DNA from: Bacteroidales bacterium
Lineage (GTDB): Bacteria > Bacteroidota > Bacteroidia > Bacteroidales > UBA932
Assembly: GCA_016291185.1 (NCBI GenBank)
Contig: JAEFAI010000011.1
Span: forward strand, 1 to 64,000
Length of the DNA stretch: 64,000 nucleotides
Direction of reading: 5' to 3'
Both the position numbers and the translations under genes were made by a program. Below are positions 8,391-18,398 of this stretch, piece after piece; within the stretch, counting starts at the first letter, position 1; the number at the start of each line of letters is the position of its first letter. The notes under the pieces were generated by a model. That model saw nothing but the letters and a program-made list of their open reading frames with translations. It was not told the origin of the DNA and did no database searches.

Positions 8391-8398
8391 TAGATTTG
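8391..8398 (+). promoter_or_regulatory. Promoter -7 box TAGATTTG
   Basis: Consensus -7 box for the amino-acid ABC operon starting at 8427; the gap to the ATG is 28 nt. Confidence 0.55.
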
Positions 8399-8426
8399 CA
8401 TACGAACAACAGTAATTATTCTCCGC

Positions 8427-9119
8427 ATGTATCTATTCGGCGATCAGATCCGCGCAAGCATCGAGGCGAATCTCCTCCGGGAGGACCGCTGGCGGGTGCT
8501 GCTGGACGGCCTGGGCATGACACTGGAAGTGTCGCTGCTCGCGCTCCTGTTCGCCACGCTGTGGGGCGCCGCCCTCTGCGCGATGCGCATGTCCCGCAGC
8601 CGCGCCCTGAACCGGCCGGCCGGCATCTACATCGAGCTGATGCGCAGCCTGCCGCTGCTGATCCTGCTGCTGGTTTCCTTCTACGTCATCTTCGCCGCGT
8701 CGCCCCTCTCCAAGGTGCAAATCGCCGTTGTGTGCTTCTCCCTTTACTTCGGCGCCTACTTCAGCGAGGTGTTCCGCACGGGCATCGAGGGCGTGGACAA
8801 GGGCCAGCGCGAAGCGGGCGCCGCCCTCGGCATGAGCCGGCGCCAGATCTTCGGCCGCATCGTCCTGCCGCAGGCGCTGCTTCGCTGCCTGCCGCTCTAT
8901 AAAACCCAGGCAGTCGCGCTCATCAAGAGCACTTCGATCGTCGGGTACGTCTCTGTCATGGACCTCACCAAGGCCGGCGATTATGTCCGCGCGCGGACCT
9001 TCGACGCCTTTTTCCCGCTGCTGCTCGTGGCGCTCATCTACCTGATCCTGTCCTGGCTGTTCGGGACGGGCCTCGACCTGGTCGAGCGGAAACTGGCTCC
9101 CAAACACCGCAGCGTATGA
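8427..9119 (+). CDS. Polar amino-acid ABC transporter permease (HisMQ/GlnP type)
   Basis: 230 residues with about five membrane helices. The EAA loop (EAGAALGMSRRQIFGRIVLPQA, about 131-152) is the ATPase-docking motif of the HisM/GlnP family. The end overlaps by 4 nt with the next gene, a second permease fused to a substrate-binding domain, so the two probably form a heterodimeric channel served by the ATPase at 10595. Substrate is probably a polar amino acid but cannot be specified. Confidence 0.88.
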   Translation: MYLFGDQIRASIEANLLREDRWRVLLDGLGMTLEVSLLALLFATLWGAALCAMRMSRSRALNRPAGIYIELMRSLPLLILLLVSFYVIFAASPLSKVQIAVVCFSLYFGAYFSEVFRTGIEGVDKGQREAGAALGMSRRQIFGRIVLPQALLRCLPLYKTQAVALIKSTSIVGYVSVMDLTKAGDYVRARTFDAFFPLLLVALIYLILSWLFGTGLDLVERKLAPKHRSV

Positions 9120-10588
9120 TGAGAGTCTTCCCCGCCCTGTTCCTGACCCTTTCCGTGCTGGCGGCGTCGTGCACCGGCGCCCGGACGGACTTTGTCCCGC
9201 ATGGGCCGGAAGACCTCGCCGGGCACTCCGTGGCCGTGGCCGCCAACAGTTCGATCGACCTGGCCCTTTCCAAGAACGAGGACATCGAACTGCTGCGCAT
9301 CGGCATCGGCGAGCTGGCCGTGGCCGTGCGCAGCGGCCGGGCCGAATTCGCCATGATGCAGGAGATCCAGTTCGACGCCAACCACCTGCGGGACATGGGG
9401 CTCCGGAAGTGCTTCACGGGCTTCATGAAGGGCAACGCCGCCGTGGCGGTCCGGCAGGAAGACACCCTGCTCTGCGCGCGTTTCAACGCGTTTCTGCGCG
9501 GATTTATCGCCTCCGGCGAACGCGACCAGTGGATCCACGACTGGTCGAACAATCCGGATTCGATGGCGGTGGCGCGCAGCCGCATCCCCGCCAGCACGGA
9601 GGGCGAGACGATCGTCAACGGCATCACGCTGACCTATCCCTTCATCTTTATGAAGGACGAGCAGCTGGCCGGCCTGGAGATCGATCTGATGGAGCGCTTC
9701 TGCCGCTGGGGCGGCTATCGGGCGGACTACCGCATCGTGGACTTCCCCGCCCTGATTCCGGCGCTCAACACCGGCAAGGTGGACGCCCTGGTTTCCCACA
9801 TCCAGGTCACGCCCGAGCGGGCGAAACAGGTGCTCTTCTCCGAACCTTACTTTGAAGGCAGCATCTGCTGCTTCGGCCGGGACCCGGAGGCGGCGGCAAG
9901 TCCTCGGAAGGGCCTGGTCCAGGCCGTACGGGACAGCGTCTACGCCAACCTGATCATGGAGCAGCACTGGAAACTGCTGCTGCAGGGCCTGCTCGTCACG
10001 CTCGAGATCTCCCTGATCTCCATTCTCCTGTCCATCCTGCTGGGTGCGGGCTTCTGCTTCCTGCGGATGCGCCGCTCCCCGGCGCTCAGCCGCACGGTCA
10101 AGCTCTTTGCGGAGACCGTGCAGGGCATTCCCGTGCTGGTCGTGCTGATGATCATGTGCTACGTCATCTTCGCGAAATCGCACATCTCCGGCACGCTGGT
10201 GGCCATCTTCAGCTTCGCGCTCTTCTACGGCGCGCGCTTCTGCGAGCTGTTCCGCTCCGGAATGCTCGGCGTGGGCCGGGGCCAGTGGGAGGCGGGCGCC
10301 GCGCTCGGCCTGAGCAAGTTCCAGACCTTCCGCCTGGTCGCCCTCCCGCAGGCGTTCCGGCGCATCATTCCCGTGTTCAAAGGGGAGATCGTCGCGCTGA
10401 TCAAGAGTACCTCCATCGTGGGCTACGTGGCCGTGATGGACCTCACCTGCGCGAGCAACGTGATCCGCGCCCGCACCTTCGACGCGTTCTTCCCGCTGAT
10501 CCTGGTTTCCGTCATCTATATCCTCCTGTCCCGTCTCTCCGCCCACGCCCTGAACGCCCTGGAGAGAAAAGTCAATTCGAAGAAGTAA
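9116..10588 (+). CDS. Fused substrate-binding protein/amino-acid ABC permease with swapped lobes
   Basis: 490 residues. A lipoprotein-like signal (AASC near residue 18) leads into a type II substrate-binding region, then a HisM-type permease (about 285-488) with EAA motif EAGAALGLSKFQTFRLVALPQAF. The binding region is out of order. About 28-145 matches the second lobe and the C-terminal tail of GlnH-like proteins (DLAGHSVAVAANSS...ASGERDQWIHDW); about 160-265 matches the first lobe (GLEIDLMERF, ALIPALNTGKVDALVSHIQVTPERAKQVLFSEPY). This is either a circular permutation or a tandem pair that lost its outer halves. Confidence 0.85.
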   Translation: MMRVFPALFLTLSVLAASCTGARTDFVPHGPEDLAGHSVAVAANSSIDLALSKNEDIELLRIGIGELAVAVRSGRAEFAMMQEIQFDANHLRDMGLRKCFTGFMKGNAAVAVRQEDTLLCARFNAFLRGFIASGERDQWIHDWSNNPDSMAVARSRIPASTEGETIVNGITLTYPFIFMKDEQLAGLEIDLMERFCRWGGYRADYRIVDFPALIPALNTGKVDALVSHIQVTPERAKQVLFSEPYFEGSICCFGRDPEAAASPRKGLVQAVRDSVYANLIMEQHWKLLLQGLLVTLEISLISILLSILLGAGFCFLRMRRSPALSRTVKLFAETVQGIPVLVVLMIMCYVIFAKSHISGTLVAIFSFALFYGARFCELFRSGMLGVGRGQWEAGAALGLSKFQTFRLVALPQAFRRIIPVFKGEIVALIKSTSIVGYVAVMDLTCASNVIRARTFDAFFPLILVSVIYILLSRLSAHALNALERKVNSKK

Positions 10589-10594
10589 TCCGCC

Positions 10595-11671
<1,077 letters not shown>

Positions 11672-11674
11672 AGA

Positions 11675-12442
11675 TTATTCTCCCTTCAACTCACGGATGC
11701 GCCGCTCGATCAGGCGCCGGGCGATGGACCCGGGCCGGGGCAACGTCGGCAGCGCGTCCGGGCTGAACCAGCGCGCGTCGCGGATCTCCGACTCCTGGAT
11801 CTTGATCTCACCGCTTTTATACTCGGCATAGAAGGCCATCATCAGCTGGTCCGGGAAAGGCCAGGCCTGGCTGCCGGCGTAGCGGATATTCTCCACCTCC
11901 AGGGAGGTCTCCTCACGTACCTCGCGGCGCAGGGCCTGCTCGAGCGTCTCCCCTGCCTCTACGAAGCCCGCCAGGCAGGCATAGACGCCACGCGTGTCCT
12001 TGATGTTGCGCAGCAGGAGCAGCTCGTCGCCCCGGGTAATGAGGGTGATGATGCAGGGCTCGATGCGCGGAAAGAGGAGCCGCCCGCAGGCAGGGCATTC
12101 CAGCGCCGTCTCTACAGCGTGCAGCTGCAGGGGATGTCCGCAGAACGGGCAGAAACGGGTGCTGTCCATCCAGCCGGCCAGCGCCCGCAGGCGCGAAGCC
12201 AGGGCGATTTCCGCTTCATCGTGCGCGAAGAAATAACTCGGCAGCGGCTCGAAGCTACAGCCCTCCGGCGCAGGAGTTCCGCCCTGGAGAAGGATGCCGA
12301 CACCGCCGCTGACGCGGTCGTCGAAGCGCGCCCGAATGTCGGATGAAACAAAGGAGGCGACCCTCTCCGCTTGCGCGGCGTCACCTCCCCCTTCGACCAG
12401 GATCTCCCGGTCGCGAAATATATAGGCACGCTGAAGCGCCAT
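11675..12442 (-). CDS. nudC: NAD(H) pyrophosphatase (Nudix, NudC-like)
   Basis: 255 residues. A zinc ribbon (FCPFCG and CPACG, about 98-120) precedes the Nudix box GFVEAGETLEQALRREVREE (about 158-177), and SQAWPFPDQLMMAFYAEY after it is the NADH-binding SQPWPFPxS-type motif of the NudC group. Hydrolyses NADH to NMNH and AMP, or removes NAD caps from RNA. It sits 5 nt downstream of a lipoprotein gene and its stop lies 3 nt from the convergent ABC ATPase stop. Confidence 0.87.
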   Translation of the reverse strand: MALQRAYIFRDREILVEGGGDAAQAERVASFVSSDIRARFDDRVSGGVGILLQGGTPAPEGCSFEPLPSYFFAHDEAEIALASRLRALAGWMDSTRFCPFCGHPLQLHAVETALECPACGRLLFPRIEPCIITLITRGDELLLLRNIKDTRGVYACLAGFVEAGETLEQALRREVREETSLEVENIRYAGSQAWPFPDQLMMAFYAEYKSGEIKIQESEIRDARWFSPDALPTLPRPGSIARRLIERRIRELKGE

Positions 12443-12447
12443 GCTCT

Positions 12448-13056
12448 CTACTGCTTCTTGACGAACGGCTTCAGAATCTCGTCATCCACGCACTGGATGT
12501 CATTGAGGAACCATTCGCCGGTGCTCTTCTTCTGGCGGAGCTTGATCGCGCGCAGTTTCTCGTCGCCGTTGGGGCGCAGGCTGACGGTAGCCCAGCCATC
12601 CTCTTTGAAGGTGTACGGGTTGGTGACGGGCGTGAGTCTGTAAGGCATCGTAGGCGTGTAGCCGTTCCCGGGCGTGGCGCCCTCGAAATAGGAACGGGGC
12701 TTGTAGCCTTTGCCCTGCAGACGGTCGCGCAGGAACTCCTTCTCGAAGGAGGTCAGCGGCTCTTCGCCTTTCAGCCAGTTGAGCATCTTGAAGCACTCCT
12801 CGGGATTGGTCTCATAGCGGCACAGGGCGGCAACGGTCATCGCCGCGACGCCGTACGCATCCTTGCGGTTGGCCTCGGGCAAATCCTGCAGGTCCTGGAC
12901 ATTCTCAGGAAGATTATAGTAAGTAAAAGTCTTGACGCCTCCGCGGAAGACGCGGCCGGATGTAGAACCGGTAGAGCTCGTCTGATTGAACACGCCGCAG
13001 CTGAACAACATAGCGAGGGCGGCGAAGGCAGTGAATAGCTTGGCTACTGATTTCAT
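12448..13056 (-). CDS. Hypothetical lipoprotein
   Basis: 202 residues. A lipoprotein signal ends at LFSC near residue 20, followed by a Ser/Thr-rich linker. The mature domain has an alpha-helical first half (about 55-115, with ALCRYETNPEECFKMLNWLKG) and a beta-rich second half ending in FLNDIQC. The DUF family is uncertain. Proteins like this with FLRDRL and WFLNDIQ motifs are seen in Bacteroidales envelopes. Co-directional with and 5 nt before nudC. Confidence 0.68.
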   Translation of the reverse strand: MKSVAKLFTAFAALAMLFSCGVFNQTSSTGSTSGRVFRGGVKTFTYYNLPENVQDLQDLPEANRKDAYGVAAMTVAALCRYETNPEECFKMLNWLKGEEPLTSFEKEFLRDRLQGKGYKPRSYFEGATPGNGYTPTMPYRLTPVTNPYTFKEDGWATVSLRPNGDEKLRAIKLRQKKSTGEWFLNDIQCVDDEILKPFVKKQ

Positions 13057-13104
13057 GGTGTTGTTTAATTTGAGGCTAAGTTAGTAAAAAAGCTGAAGAA
13101 TTGT

Positions 13105-13112
13105 TATCTTTA
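13105..13112 (+). promoter_or_regulatory. Promoter -7-like box TATCTTTA
   Basis: One mismatch to TAnnTTTG; lies 29 nt before the HerA-like ATPase start. Confidence 0.4.
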
Positions 13113-13141
13113 CACGATAGAAATCAAAATTACATCCCGCT

Positions 13142-14743
13142 ATGTACGACGCAACGCACGGACTCTATGTCGCCCATGGTCCGAACGGACCGATTTCCAT
13201 TGTCGGCAAGATGGCGAACCGCCACGGACTCATCGCCGGTGCCACCGGTACCGGTAAAACCGTTACCCTTCAGGTACTGGCCGAATCCTTCAGCCAGGCA
13301 GGCGTTCCCTGCTTCATGGCGGACATGAAGGGCGACCTGTCCGGCATCAGCCAGGCTGGCCGCCTGAGCGGATTCATCGAGAAGCGTCTGCCGGAGTTCG
13401 GCTTGGAGACCCCGCAGTTCGCAGGCTGCCCGACTCGTTTCTACGACGTGTTCGGCGAACAGGGTCATCCGATGCGCACCACCATCTCCAACATGGGTCC
13501 GCAGCTGCTCAGCCGCCTGCTGGGCCTCAATGAGGTACAGTCCGGCGTGATGGACATCATTTTCCGCGTCGCGGACGACAAGGGCCTGCTGCTCATCGAC
13601 ATGAAGGACCTGCGTGCCCTGCTGGGCTATGTGGCCGAGCATGCGGAGGAGTACTCCCGCACGTACGGAAACGTCTCCACGGCCAGCGTAGGCGCCATCC
13701 AGCGTGCGCTGCTCTCGTTGGAGAACCAGGGTGCGGAGAAGTTCTTCGCGGAGCCTTCCTTCGACATCCAGGACCTTTTCGCGGTCGAGAACGGCCGCGG
13801 CGTGATGAGTGTGCTGGCCGCGGACAAGCTCATGCTCAATCCGAAACTCTATTCGACCTTCCTGCTCTGGCTGCTGTCCGACATCTACGCGAATATGCCG
13901 GAAGTCGGCGATCCGGAGCTCCCGAAGCTCGTGTTCTTCTTCGACGAGGCGCATACCCTCTTCACGGACACCTCCCCTGCGCTGGTCAGCAAGATCGAGC
14001 AAGTGGTCCGCCTGATCCGAAGCAAGGGCATCGGCGTGTACTTCATCACGCAGAACCCTTCCGATATTCCCGACAGTGTCCTGGGCCAGCTGGGCAACCG
14101 CGTCCAGCACGCCCTGCGCGCTTATACGCCGAAGGACCAGAAGGCTGTCCGCGCCGCTGCGGAGACCTTCCGCGCCAATCCTGCTTTCAAGACCGAAGAC
14201 GCCATCATGGCGCTGGAGACCGGCGAAGCGCTGGTCAGTTTCCTCGATCCCAAGGGTGCCCCGAGCGTCGTGGAGCGTGCCAAGATCCTCTTCCCGCTGA
14301 GCCAGATCGGCGCCATTACCGCCGGGCAGCGCCTCGACATCCAGAACGCTTCGCCGCTGGGCGGCAAATACGACCACGTGATCGACCGCGAGTCCGCGTT
14401 TGAAATCCTGCTCGCCGACGCGCAGAAGGCCGCTGAAGAGCAGGCGAAGCAGCAGGAGGAGGTCGAGCGCCAGAAGGCGGAAGCCGCCAAGGCGCGCGAG
14501 GCCGCCCCTGCGAGCAAGAAGACGGCCAAGGCCAAGAAGACCATCGTCGGCACCGTCGCAGCTGCCGCTGCCACGGCAGCCATCTCCAGCGTGTCCCGCA
14601 GCGCGGGCACGGCCGTTGCCAATGCGGTGACGGGCAAGAAGAGCAAGAGCAGCAAAGGCGTGGCCGAGAAGGCCATTGGCAGCGCCACATCCAGCGCCCT
14701 CCGCACCCTGACCCGCAGCATCCTGGGTAGTTTAATCAAATAA
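13142..14743 (+). CDS. HerA-like ATPase (DUF853 family)
   Basis: 533 residues. Walker A is GATGTGKT (about 33-40), the Walker B-like DEAH segment is [10 protein letters not shown] (about 262-271), and [29 protein letters not shown] is the typical sensor/arginine region of the DUF853 helicase group. From about 425 on the chain is Ala/Lys/Glu-rich, predicted as coiled coil then a low-complexity basic tail. No NurA nuclease or defence partner lies next to it, so a role in DNA repair or segregation is only inferred from the fold. Confidence 0.87.
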   Translation: MYDATHGLYVAHGPNGPISIVGKMANRHGLIAGATGTGKTVTLQVLAESFSQAGVPCFMADMKGDLSGISQAGRLSGFIEKRLPEFGLETPQFAGCPTRFYDVFGEQGHPMRTTISNMGPQLLSRLLGLNEVQSGVMDIIFRVADDKGLLLIDMKDLRALLGYVAEHAEEYSRTYGNVSTASVGAIQRALLSLENQGAEKFFAEPSFDIQDLFAVENGRGVMSVLAADKLMLNPKLYSTFLLWLLSDIYANMPEVGDPELPKLVFFFDEAHTLFTDTSPALVSKIEQVVRLIRSKGIGVYFITQNPSDIPDSVLGQLGNRVQHALRAYTPKDQKAVRAAAETFRANPAFKTEDAIMALETGEALVSFLDPKGAPSVVERAKILFPLSQIGAITAGQRLDIQNASPLGGKYDHVIDRESAFEILLADAQKAAEEQAKQQEEVERQKAEAAKAREAAPASKKTAKAKKTIVGTVAAAAATAAISSVSRSAGTAVANAVTGKKSKSSKGVAEKAIGSATSSALRTLTRSILGSLIK

Positions 14744-14768
14744 GTCGTCGTTAGACGACCATTCACTC

Positions 14769-14797
14769 GTCATTCGCCGACCCAATCGGCGAATCCC
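14769..14797 (+). repeat. Palindromic repeat type R2 (CGCCGA...TCGGCG)
   Basis: Begins GTCATTCGCCGA, loop, then TCGGCGAATCCC. Lies between the HerA-like and M23 genes. Same family at 16014, 34272, 39249 and 59778. Confidence 0.7.
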
Positions 14798-14805
14798 GTA
14801 TAAGC

Positions 14806-16074
14806 ATGAAGAATTTACGTAATACTCTTATCCTTTTAATTGTCCTGGCCCTGACTGCCTGCGGTCCCCGCGGCAAGATTAAAGTGGGCCCCGTGGAAAT
14901 CCTTCCCAAACCGCTAGTAGGTTTTTACCCTGAAGTTTACGATGCTGACACTACCGAAGTGCGCGTCGGTGATTCCTTTACCGGCATGATGAACCGGCTG
15001 GGTCTGGGTGCCTCCCAGGCTTACTTGCTCACCCAGCGCTGCGAGGGCACTTTCGACACGCGTAAGGTGATCGCCGGCAAGCAGGTGCAGGCCTATTATG
15101 AAACGACCCCTGAAGGCGGCAAACAGCTGTGCTACGTCGTCTATGTCGAAGACCGCCTTCGCTCGACCGTCTTCCAGTGTGTCGATTCCCTTGCCGTCTG
15201 GCGGGTCGAGAAGCCCGTCGAGCACGTGCGTCGCATCACGGACGTAACGATCAACAGCTCCCTCTGGAACGATATGATTGCCGCCGGCGGCTCCCCCAAC
15301 CTGATCATGACCCTGGCGGACATCTACCAGTGGAGCGTGAACTTCTTTGCGCTCCAGAAGGGAGACCGCTTCCAGATGATCTACAACGAGCTCGTCAGCG
15401 AAGGTGAAGTGATCGGCATTGACACGGTCCATTTCGCCCTGTACAACGCCGCCAGTGGCGGCAAGGAGGTCGCTGCTGTGCGCTTCGACACCGGAGACGC
15501 CACGCTCGGCACCTATTGGGACAAGGGCGGCGAAAGCTTGAAGCGCATGTTCCTCAAAGCTCCGCTCAAGTATAACCGCATCAGCAGCGGCTTCTCCTAT
15601 GCCCGCGTGCATCCCGTTACAGGCAAGGTCAAGGCCCACACGGCCGTCGATTACGCCGCGCCGACCGGGACGCCGGTCTATGCGCTGGGCGACGGCGTGG
15701 TGACGAAGCTGGGCTGGGACGGCGGTGGCGGCGGCAACCGCATCCGCCTCAAGCACGCCCGGGGTTACGAGACCAGCTACATGCACCTCTCCAAGTATGC
15801 TCCCGGCCTGAAAGTCGGCTCGCGCGTTTCGCAGGGCCAGCTGATCGGTTACGTGGGTATGACGGGCACGGCCACGGGCCCGCACCTCGACTTCCGCGTT
15901 TTCCTGAACGGCAAGGCCATCAATCCGCTGTCGCTCAATTCTCCGGCTTCCGAGCCGTTGAACAAGAAGTTCCTGCCTGCCTTCAACACCCTGTATGACA
16001 AGTATATGGCGGAGATTCGCCGGTCGGAGCCGGCGAGTGACGAGGTGACTGATCCGGAATCTTCTGACAAATAA
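14806..16074 (+). CDS. M23-family peptidoglycan endopeptidase, lipoprotein
   Basis: 422 residues. Lipobox LTAC near residue 19 anchors it in the envelope. A beta-rich middle precedes the M23 (LytM-type) domain at about 270-375, with zinc ligands in HTAVDYAAP, a catalytic His in YMHLSKYAPG, and ATGPHLDFRV in place of the usual HLHFEV. The last 20 residues (EIRRSEPASDEVTDPES...) are encoded by repeat sequence: an R2 palindrome at 16014-16041 and a half R1 after it. Stop overlaps the trmO start by 1 nt. Confidence 0.88.
   Translation: MKNLRNTLILLIVLALTACGPRGKIKVGPVEILPKPLVGFYPEVYDADTTEVRVGDSFTGMMNRLGLGASQAYLLTQRCEGTFDTRKVIAGKQVQAYYETTPEGGKQLCYVVYVEDRLRSTVFQCVDSLAVWRVEKPVEHVRRITDVTINSSLWNDMIAAGGSPNLIMTLADIYQWSVNFFALQKGDRFQMIYNELVSEGEVIGIDTVHFALYNAASGGKEVAAVRFDTGDATLGTYWDKGGESLKRMFLKAPLKYNRISSGFSYARVHPVTGKVKAHTAVDYAAPTGTPVYALGDGVVTKLGWDGGGGGNRIRLKHARGYETSYMHLSKYAPGLKVGSRVSQGQLIGYVGMTGTATGPHLDFRVFLNGKAINPLSLNSPASEPLNKKFLPAFNTLYDKYMAEIRRSEPASDEVTDPESSDK
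16014..16041 (-). repeat. R2 palindromic repeat inside the M23 coding end
   Basis: Reads GATTCGCCGG, loop, CCGGCGAGTGAC, the R2 element in reverse orientation. It is in frame and codes for the C-terminal tail of the M23 peptidase. About ten bases later GATCCGGAATCT matches one half of R1. Confidence 0.6.
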
Positions 16075-16739
16075 TGGATCTCAAGAGCGTCGCCACCTTC
16101 CGGGCGCCACTGCCTGAGAAGTTCGGTTTGCCCCGGCAAGCCGGACTGGCGGAATCCCTGCAAGGTACTGTCGTGCTGGAACCGGCATTCCGCTCCCCGG
16201 AGGCTCTGCGCGGGCTGGAGGGTTTCGACTATTTGTGGTTGATCTGGGGCTTTCATCTGAACCGGGAAACAGCCTCTGAAGGTCTCACCGTTCGCCCGCC
16301 CCGCCTGGGCGGCAATGAGCGCGTCGGGGTCTTCGCTTCCCGCTCCCCCTATCGTCCCAACCCGCTGGGGCTCAGTTCCGTACGCATCGAGCGTATCGAT
16401 GCTGCCGCGGGCGAAATCCATGTCCTGGGTGCAGACCTGGCCGACGGGACGCCAATCTACGACATCAAGCCCTACGTGGAATACGCCGACAGCCACCCCG
16501 GAGTTCGCAGCGGCTTCGTGGACGCACACACCTGGAAGCGCCTGGAGGTCGTCCTGCCTCGGGAAACATTCCACAAGCTGGATCCGGACAGCATTGACGG
16601 CCTGGCGGAAATCCTGGCGCAGGATCCCCGCCCGCAGTACCAGGATGACCCGGAACGAATTTACGGCCTCCGCTATGGAGACCGTAACATTCGTTTCAAA
16701 GTGTCCGACGGCATCCTCACTGTCGTCGCTGTAGAATAA
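16074..16739 (+). CDS. trmO: tRNA (adenine(37)-N6)-methyltransferase TrmO/TsaA
   Basis: 221 residues. The TsaA/YaeB fold is shown by GFDYLWLIWGFHLN, VRPPRLGGNERVGVFASRSPYRPNPLGLSSV and GADLADGTPIYDIKPYVEYAD, the SAM-binding and substrate motifs of this family. It methylates t6A37 in tRNA-Thr(GGU), using SAM. Starts 1 nt inside the stop of the M23 gene, so they are translationally coupled although functionally unrelated. Its stop lies 3 nt from the convergent nnrD stop. Confidence 0.92.
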   Translation: MDLKSVATFRAPLPEKFGLPRQAGLAESLQGTVVLEPAFRSPEALRGLEGFDYLWLIWGFHLNRETASEGLTVRPPRLGGNERVGVFASRSPYRPNPLGLSSVRIERIDAAAGEIHVLGADLADGTPIYDIKPYVEYADSHPGVRSGFVDAHTWKRLEVVLPRETFHKLDPDSIDGLAEILAQDPRPQYQDDPERIYGLRYGDRNIRFKVSDGILTVVAVE

Positions 16740-16742
16740 TCC

Positions 16743-17594
16743 CTACTCCAGCGCCTTGAACCCGGTGTAAAGCCCCTCGATCAGATCGCGGCTGCTGTAC
16801 GCCTCAGCCGTATATTTCGCCGTGAGCGCATCCGCAGCGCGACCGTGGATCCAGACGCCCAGCGCAGCGGCCTCCAGGGCCGAATAGCCGCGAGCCAGTA
16901 AGCCACCAACCAGGCCGGTCAGCACGTCACCGCTGCCGCCCTTCGCCAGACCGGCATTTCCGGTCGTGTTGACGTATTTCTCCCCTTCCGGCGTATAGAT
17001 CTCCGTCAGGTGGCTCTTGGCCACAATGACGCACCCCGTTTCCTTGCAGAGGGTCTTCAACTCCAGCTCCTTCTCTTCCGGCGTGCTCCAGTTGATCAGG
17101 CGCCGCAGCTCAACTTCGTGCGGAGTCATCACGGAACCGGCCGGGATAAGCTTCAAGAGCTCGGGATGGGCGGCCAGGATGAAGAGCGCATCGGCGTCCA
17201 GCACCATGGGAATGGTGTCTTCCTGCTCTTTGACGCGGGTCAGCAGGTTCATGAAGGTCTCTTCGGTATGTGGCGTCCGGCCCAGACCCGGTCCCACGGC
17301 AATGGCCGTGAAACGCAGCAGGCCGTCCGGGATGCGGCTGAAGCAATCGCCGCCGTCTTCTGAAAGCATCGCGGACGGGAAGGCTGTTACAGCTGCCTGG
17401 ACGGCACGGGCCGTGGAATGCAGGGTGACGAGTCCGCAACCGGACTTGAGGGCAGCACCCGTGGCCAGCACGGCAGCACCGGGCATGGACTGGCAACCGC
17501 CAATCAGCAACAGGTGGCCATAATCGCCTTTGTGGCTGACTGCTTCACGCTTCTTAAGCAGTGGACGCAGGAACTTGGGATTGATCTTGTGCAT
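16743..17594 (-). CDS. nnrD: ADP-dependent NAD(P)H-hydrate dehydratase
   Basis: 283 residues. Ribokinase-like dehydratase that repairs hydrated NAD(P)H using ADP. Seen motifs: HKGDYGHLLLIGG at the start, VGPGLGRT, VLDADAL, MTPHEVELRRL and the anion-hole NAGLAKGGSGDVLTGLVGGLLA. The NnrE epimerase domain often fused N-terminally in other bacteria is missing. It is the last gene of a long minus-strand operon beginning at 23190, 15 nt after the DUF5715-like gene. Confidence 0.92.
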   Translation of the reverse strand: MHKINPKFLRPLLKKREAVSHKGDYGHLLLIGGCQSMPGAAVLATGAALKSGCGLVTLHSTARAVQAAVTAFPSAMLSEDGGDCFSRIPDGLLRFTAIAVGPGLGRTPHTEETFMNLLTRVKEQEDTIPMVLDADALFILAAHPELLKLIPAGSVMTPHEVELRRLINWSTPEEKELELKTLCKETGCVIVAKSHLTEIYTPEGEKYVNTTGNAGLAKGGSGDVLTGLVGGLLARGYSALEAAALGVWIHGRAADALTAKYTAEAYSSRDLIEGLYTGFKALE

Positions 17595-17609
17595 ATAATT
17601 GGTTTCTCT

Positions 17610-18398
17610 TTATTGGCAGGACGTGATGTGGAAGCAGTGCTCCTTCTTCTCGTATTTGACCAGGATGCGTCCGGCATTTCTCTCGTCGCGCAGCACTTCA
17701 CCAAGCACTTTGGTGAGTTCGAAGGGCTGCATGAATTCGTCCGTCTCCTCTTCCCGGTCGTATTTGGTGTAGGTGATGTCGAACGTGGTTCCATAGCAGT
17801 GTGCGGAGTTATCCGAAGCATTGGGATTTCCGCTCTTACGCAGGCGCGTGACATCCTCCTCGGTCCGAAGGATCGACGAACAGACGATTTTATAGACCGG
17901 GAGCTGCTTGCGCACCAGCGAGTCGTTGAACGCCTTGGCAATCCGATTCAGCTCACTGGCGGCACCGGCGGTAAGATACGGCACGGAATAGCGCAGCTCG
18001 TCGATGGTCAGGTAGTCTGATTCTTCGACCTTGACAAGTTTTTTCACATCAATGACGTCCCGCTTCTCCGGAATGGTCTTCAGACCGACCTCCTTGGCCT
18101 TCTCCAGGTGCAGGTCATTGACGTCGTTGAAAATGGTGGCGTAAGCCATCCGCCGGGCGTTGTAGATGATCTCCCGGGCGGTAGACTCCCCCGTCCCGTC
18201 GACATCGTCTTCTTCTTCCACGCCTTCTACCACTTTCTCCGTCTCTTCAGGCAGTTCCCGGGCTTGTTCAACAACGTCTTCCGTCACCAGTGCCGGCTCC
18301 TTCTCCCTGCTGCAACCCTTTCCCACCAGGATTCCTAACAGAAATCCCAGCAGAAACGGCGTCAGGAGGATGATCAGTGCTTTTTGTTTCTTAGTCAT
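17610..18398 (-). CDS. DUF5715-like membrane-anchored protein with M15 peptidase-type motifs
   Basis: 262 residues. One N-terminal membrane anchor (about 8-26) is followed by an acidic linker (about 30-75) and a globular domain. In the C-terminal half [13 protein letters not shown] (His and Asp spaced as in SxHxxGxAxD) and EHCFHIT match the zinc-ligand pattern of M15 (VanY/D-Ala-D-Ala) peptidases, so peptidoglycan peptide cleavage is inferred. The start overlaps the gcvPB end by 8 nt, placing it in the glycine-cleavage operon without an obvious metabolic link. Confidence 0.75.
   Translation of the reverse strand: MTKKQKALIILLTPFLLGFLLGILVGKGCSREKEPALVTEDVVEQARELPEETEKVVEGVEEEDDVDGTGESTAREIIYNARRMAYATIFNDVNDLHLEKAKEVGLKTIPEKRDVIDVKKLVKVEESDYLTIDELRYSVPYLTAGAASELNRIAKAFNDSLVRKQLPVYKIVCSSILRTEEDVTRLRKSGNPNASDNSAHCYGTTFDITYTKYDREEETDEFMQPFELTKVLGEVLRDERNAGRILVKYEKKEHCFHITSCQ

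Noticed and set aside
13142..14743. HerA-like ATPase as part of an anti-phage system
   Set aside because: No nuclease or SIR2/DUF partner is adjacent; the neighbours are housekeeping genes.
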